Below are positions 12,084-12,769 of a DNA stretch of 12,769 nt, in pieces (positions within the stretch are counted from its first letter, which is position 1; each line of letters opens with the position of its first letter). The translations under genes and the position numbers were made by a program. The stretch lies in NCBI GenBank assembly GCA_041619315.1, contig JBFKEC010000075.1, positions 1-12,769 on the forward strand, written 5' to 3'. Under the pieces are notes generated by a model. That model saw nothing but the letters and a program-made list of their open reading frames with translations. It had not been told where the DNA came from and searched no databases. The DNA is from Oceanococcus sp041619315 (GTDB lineage: Bacteria; Pseudomonadota; Gammaproteobacteria; Nevskiales; Oceanococcaceae).

Positions 12084-12769
12084 ATGCCTCTCGCCGAACG
12101 TTATCCGGCCATACGCGCACACACTGAAGCACTCATCGCGACCTTGAGCGCCGAGGACTGCGCGATCCAGAGCATGGACGATGCCAGTCCGGCGAAATGG
12201 CATCTGGCCCACACCACCTGGTTTTTTGAAACCGTTGTACTCAAGGCCCTGGTGGCAGGCTACACCGAACACAACAGCGCCTACCCTTACCTGTTCAATT
12301 CCTATTACAACGCGCTGGGCGAACGTCATGCGCGGCCCATGCGCGGTCTGCTGACACGCCCAACCCTGCAACAGGTTGTGGCTTACCGCGCCGCGGTTGA
12401 TGCCGCCATGCACACGCAACTGAAGGGGGCCGATGAGGAATTTCAGCGCCTGACTGAAATCGGTCTGCAGCATGAACAGCAACATCAGGAATTGCTCCTC
12501 ACCGACATACAGCACGCCTTTTACTGCAACCCATTGCATCCGGTTTACGCCAGCGATGCCCCGCTGGCCGCACGCCCGGTCCAGGCTCCGCAATGGCTCA
12601 ACCTGAGCCCCGACCTGTATCAGGTTGGACACAGCGGCGAAGGGTTTTGCTACGACAATGAAACCCCGGCACACCGCGTGTGGTTGAACGCTTGTGAGAT
12701 CTCATCCTCACTGGTCAGCAATGCCGACTATCAGGCCTTCATTGATGCCGGCGGCTACCGCGAACCGGC
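12084..12769 (+). CDS. egtB: Ergothioneine biosynthesis sulfoxide synthase EgtB, N-terminal 228 residues; gene cut by the window edge
   Basis: EgtB is a non-haem iron enzyme that joins a thiol donor (gamma-glutamylcysteine or cysteine) to trimethylhistidine (hercynine) using O2. The open frame begins MPLAERYPAIRAHTEAL and continues past the window end. The N-terminal DinB-like helical domain has the three-histidine iron site: His43 in WHLAHTTWFFE, then His130 and His134 in GLQHEQQHQELL, matching the conserved H...HxxxH pattern. YLFNSYYNALGERH (69-82) is also typical. From about residue 170 the formylglycine-generating-enzyme-like domain begins (YQVGHSGEGFCYDNETPAHRVWLNAC). AGGA lies 7 nt before the ATG. 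The methyltransferase egtD, usually nearby, would be expected downstream, outside the window. An OvoA-type enzyme is less likely but the substrate-specific C-terminal part is not visible. Confidence 0.93.
   Translation, partial: MPLAERYPAIRAHTEALIATLSAEDCAIQSMDDASPAKWHLAHTTWFFETVVLKALVAGYTEHNSAYPYLFNSYYNALGERHARPMRGLLTRPTLQQVVAYRAAVDAAMHTQLKGADEEFQRLTEIGLQHEQQHQELLLTDIQHAFYCNPLHPVYASDAPLAARPVQAPQWLNLSPDLYQVGHSGEGFCYDNETPAHRVWLNACEISSSLVSNADYQAFIDAGGYREP

Noticed and set aside
11324..12674. Minus-strand open frames opposite the DegQ-like gene and egtB (238 and 216 codons)
   Set aside because: Both are opposite proteins with intact catalytic motifs; they cross the terminator and the egtB start without a sensible start site.
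1..12769. Search for CRISPR arrays, toxin-antitoxin pairs, transposases, phage genes or a defence system
   Set aside because: No regularly spaced repeats, no terminal inverted repeats with a transposase, and no recognisable defence proteins; the genes are mostly conserved housekeeping and transport functions.

Overview
The window looks like chromosomal DNA from a moderately GC-rich gammaproteobacterium. The protein set (GroES/GroEL, a FadI-length thiolase, an E. coli-length ferrochelatase, SohB, a DegQ-type protease, EgtB) fits that class. A CIRCE operator together with a sigma-32-like promoter in front of groES points to a lineage that uses both HrcA and RpoH, as xanthomonad relatives do. 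The genus cannot be fixed from this sequence. There are no tRNAs, rRNAs, CRISPR arrays, insertion sequences or phage genes, and no obvious defence or mobile island.

Layout. On the minus strand at the left edge lies the groES-groEL chaperonin operon (1-1030; groEL is cut by the window edge), with a regulatory block at 1068-1163. Divergent from it, a thiolase gene (1345-2655) ends at a strong intrinsic terminator. Next comes a single-pass membrane protein with a predicted extracytoplasmic beta-helix (2826-4472). A small minus-strand ORF encoding a two-helix membrane peptide (4339-4719) runs into its 3' end.

From 4884 to 10536 five plus-strand genes are packed tightly enough to be one operon: a sodium:neurotransmitter-symporter-family transporter, an AGCS-family alanine/glycine:cation symporter (start overlapping the previous stop by one base), ferrochelatase hemH (2-nt gap), the membrane peptidase sohB, and a YbhB/PEBP-family protein. 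A DegQ-type periplasmic protease follows (10604-11953) and ends at a 12-bp-stem terminator. The right edge holds the first 228 codons of egtB (ergothioneine synthesis) behind an extended -10-like promoter.

How the genes relate. Protein quality control is represented three times: GroESL in the cytoplasm, SohB at the inner membrane, and the DegQ-like protease in the periplasm. Two unrelated families of sodium-coupled amino-acid carriers are translationally linked to the last step of haem synthesis. No single new multi-gene system is evident. The points most worth a second look are the groES leader architecture, a 20-bp palindrome upstream of the thiolase, the beta-helix membrane protein with its convergently overlapping small ORF, and the large soluble insertion in the AGCS transporter.
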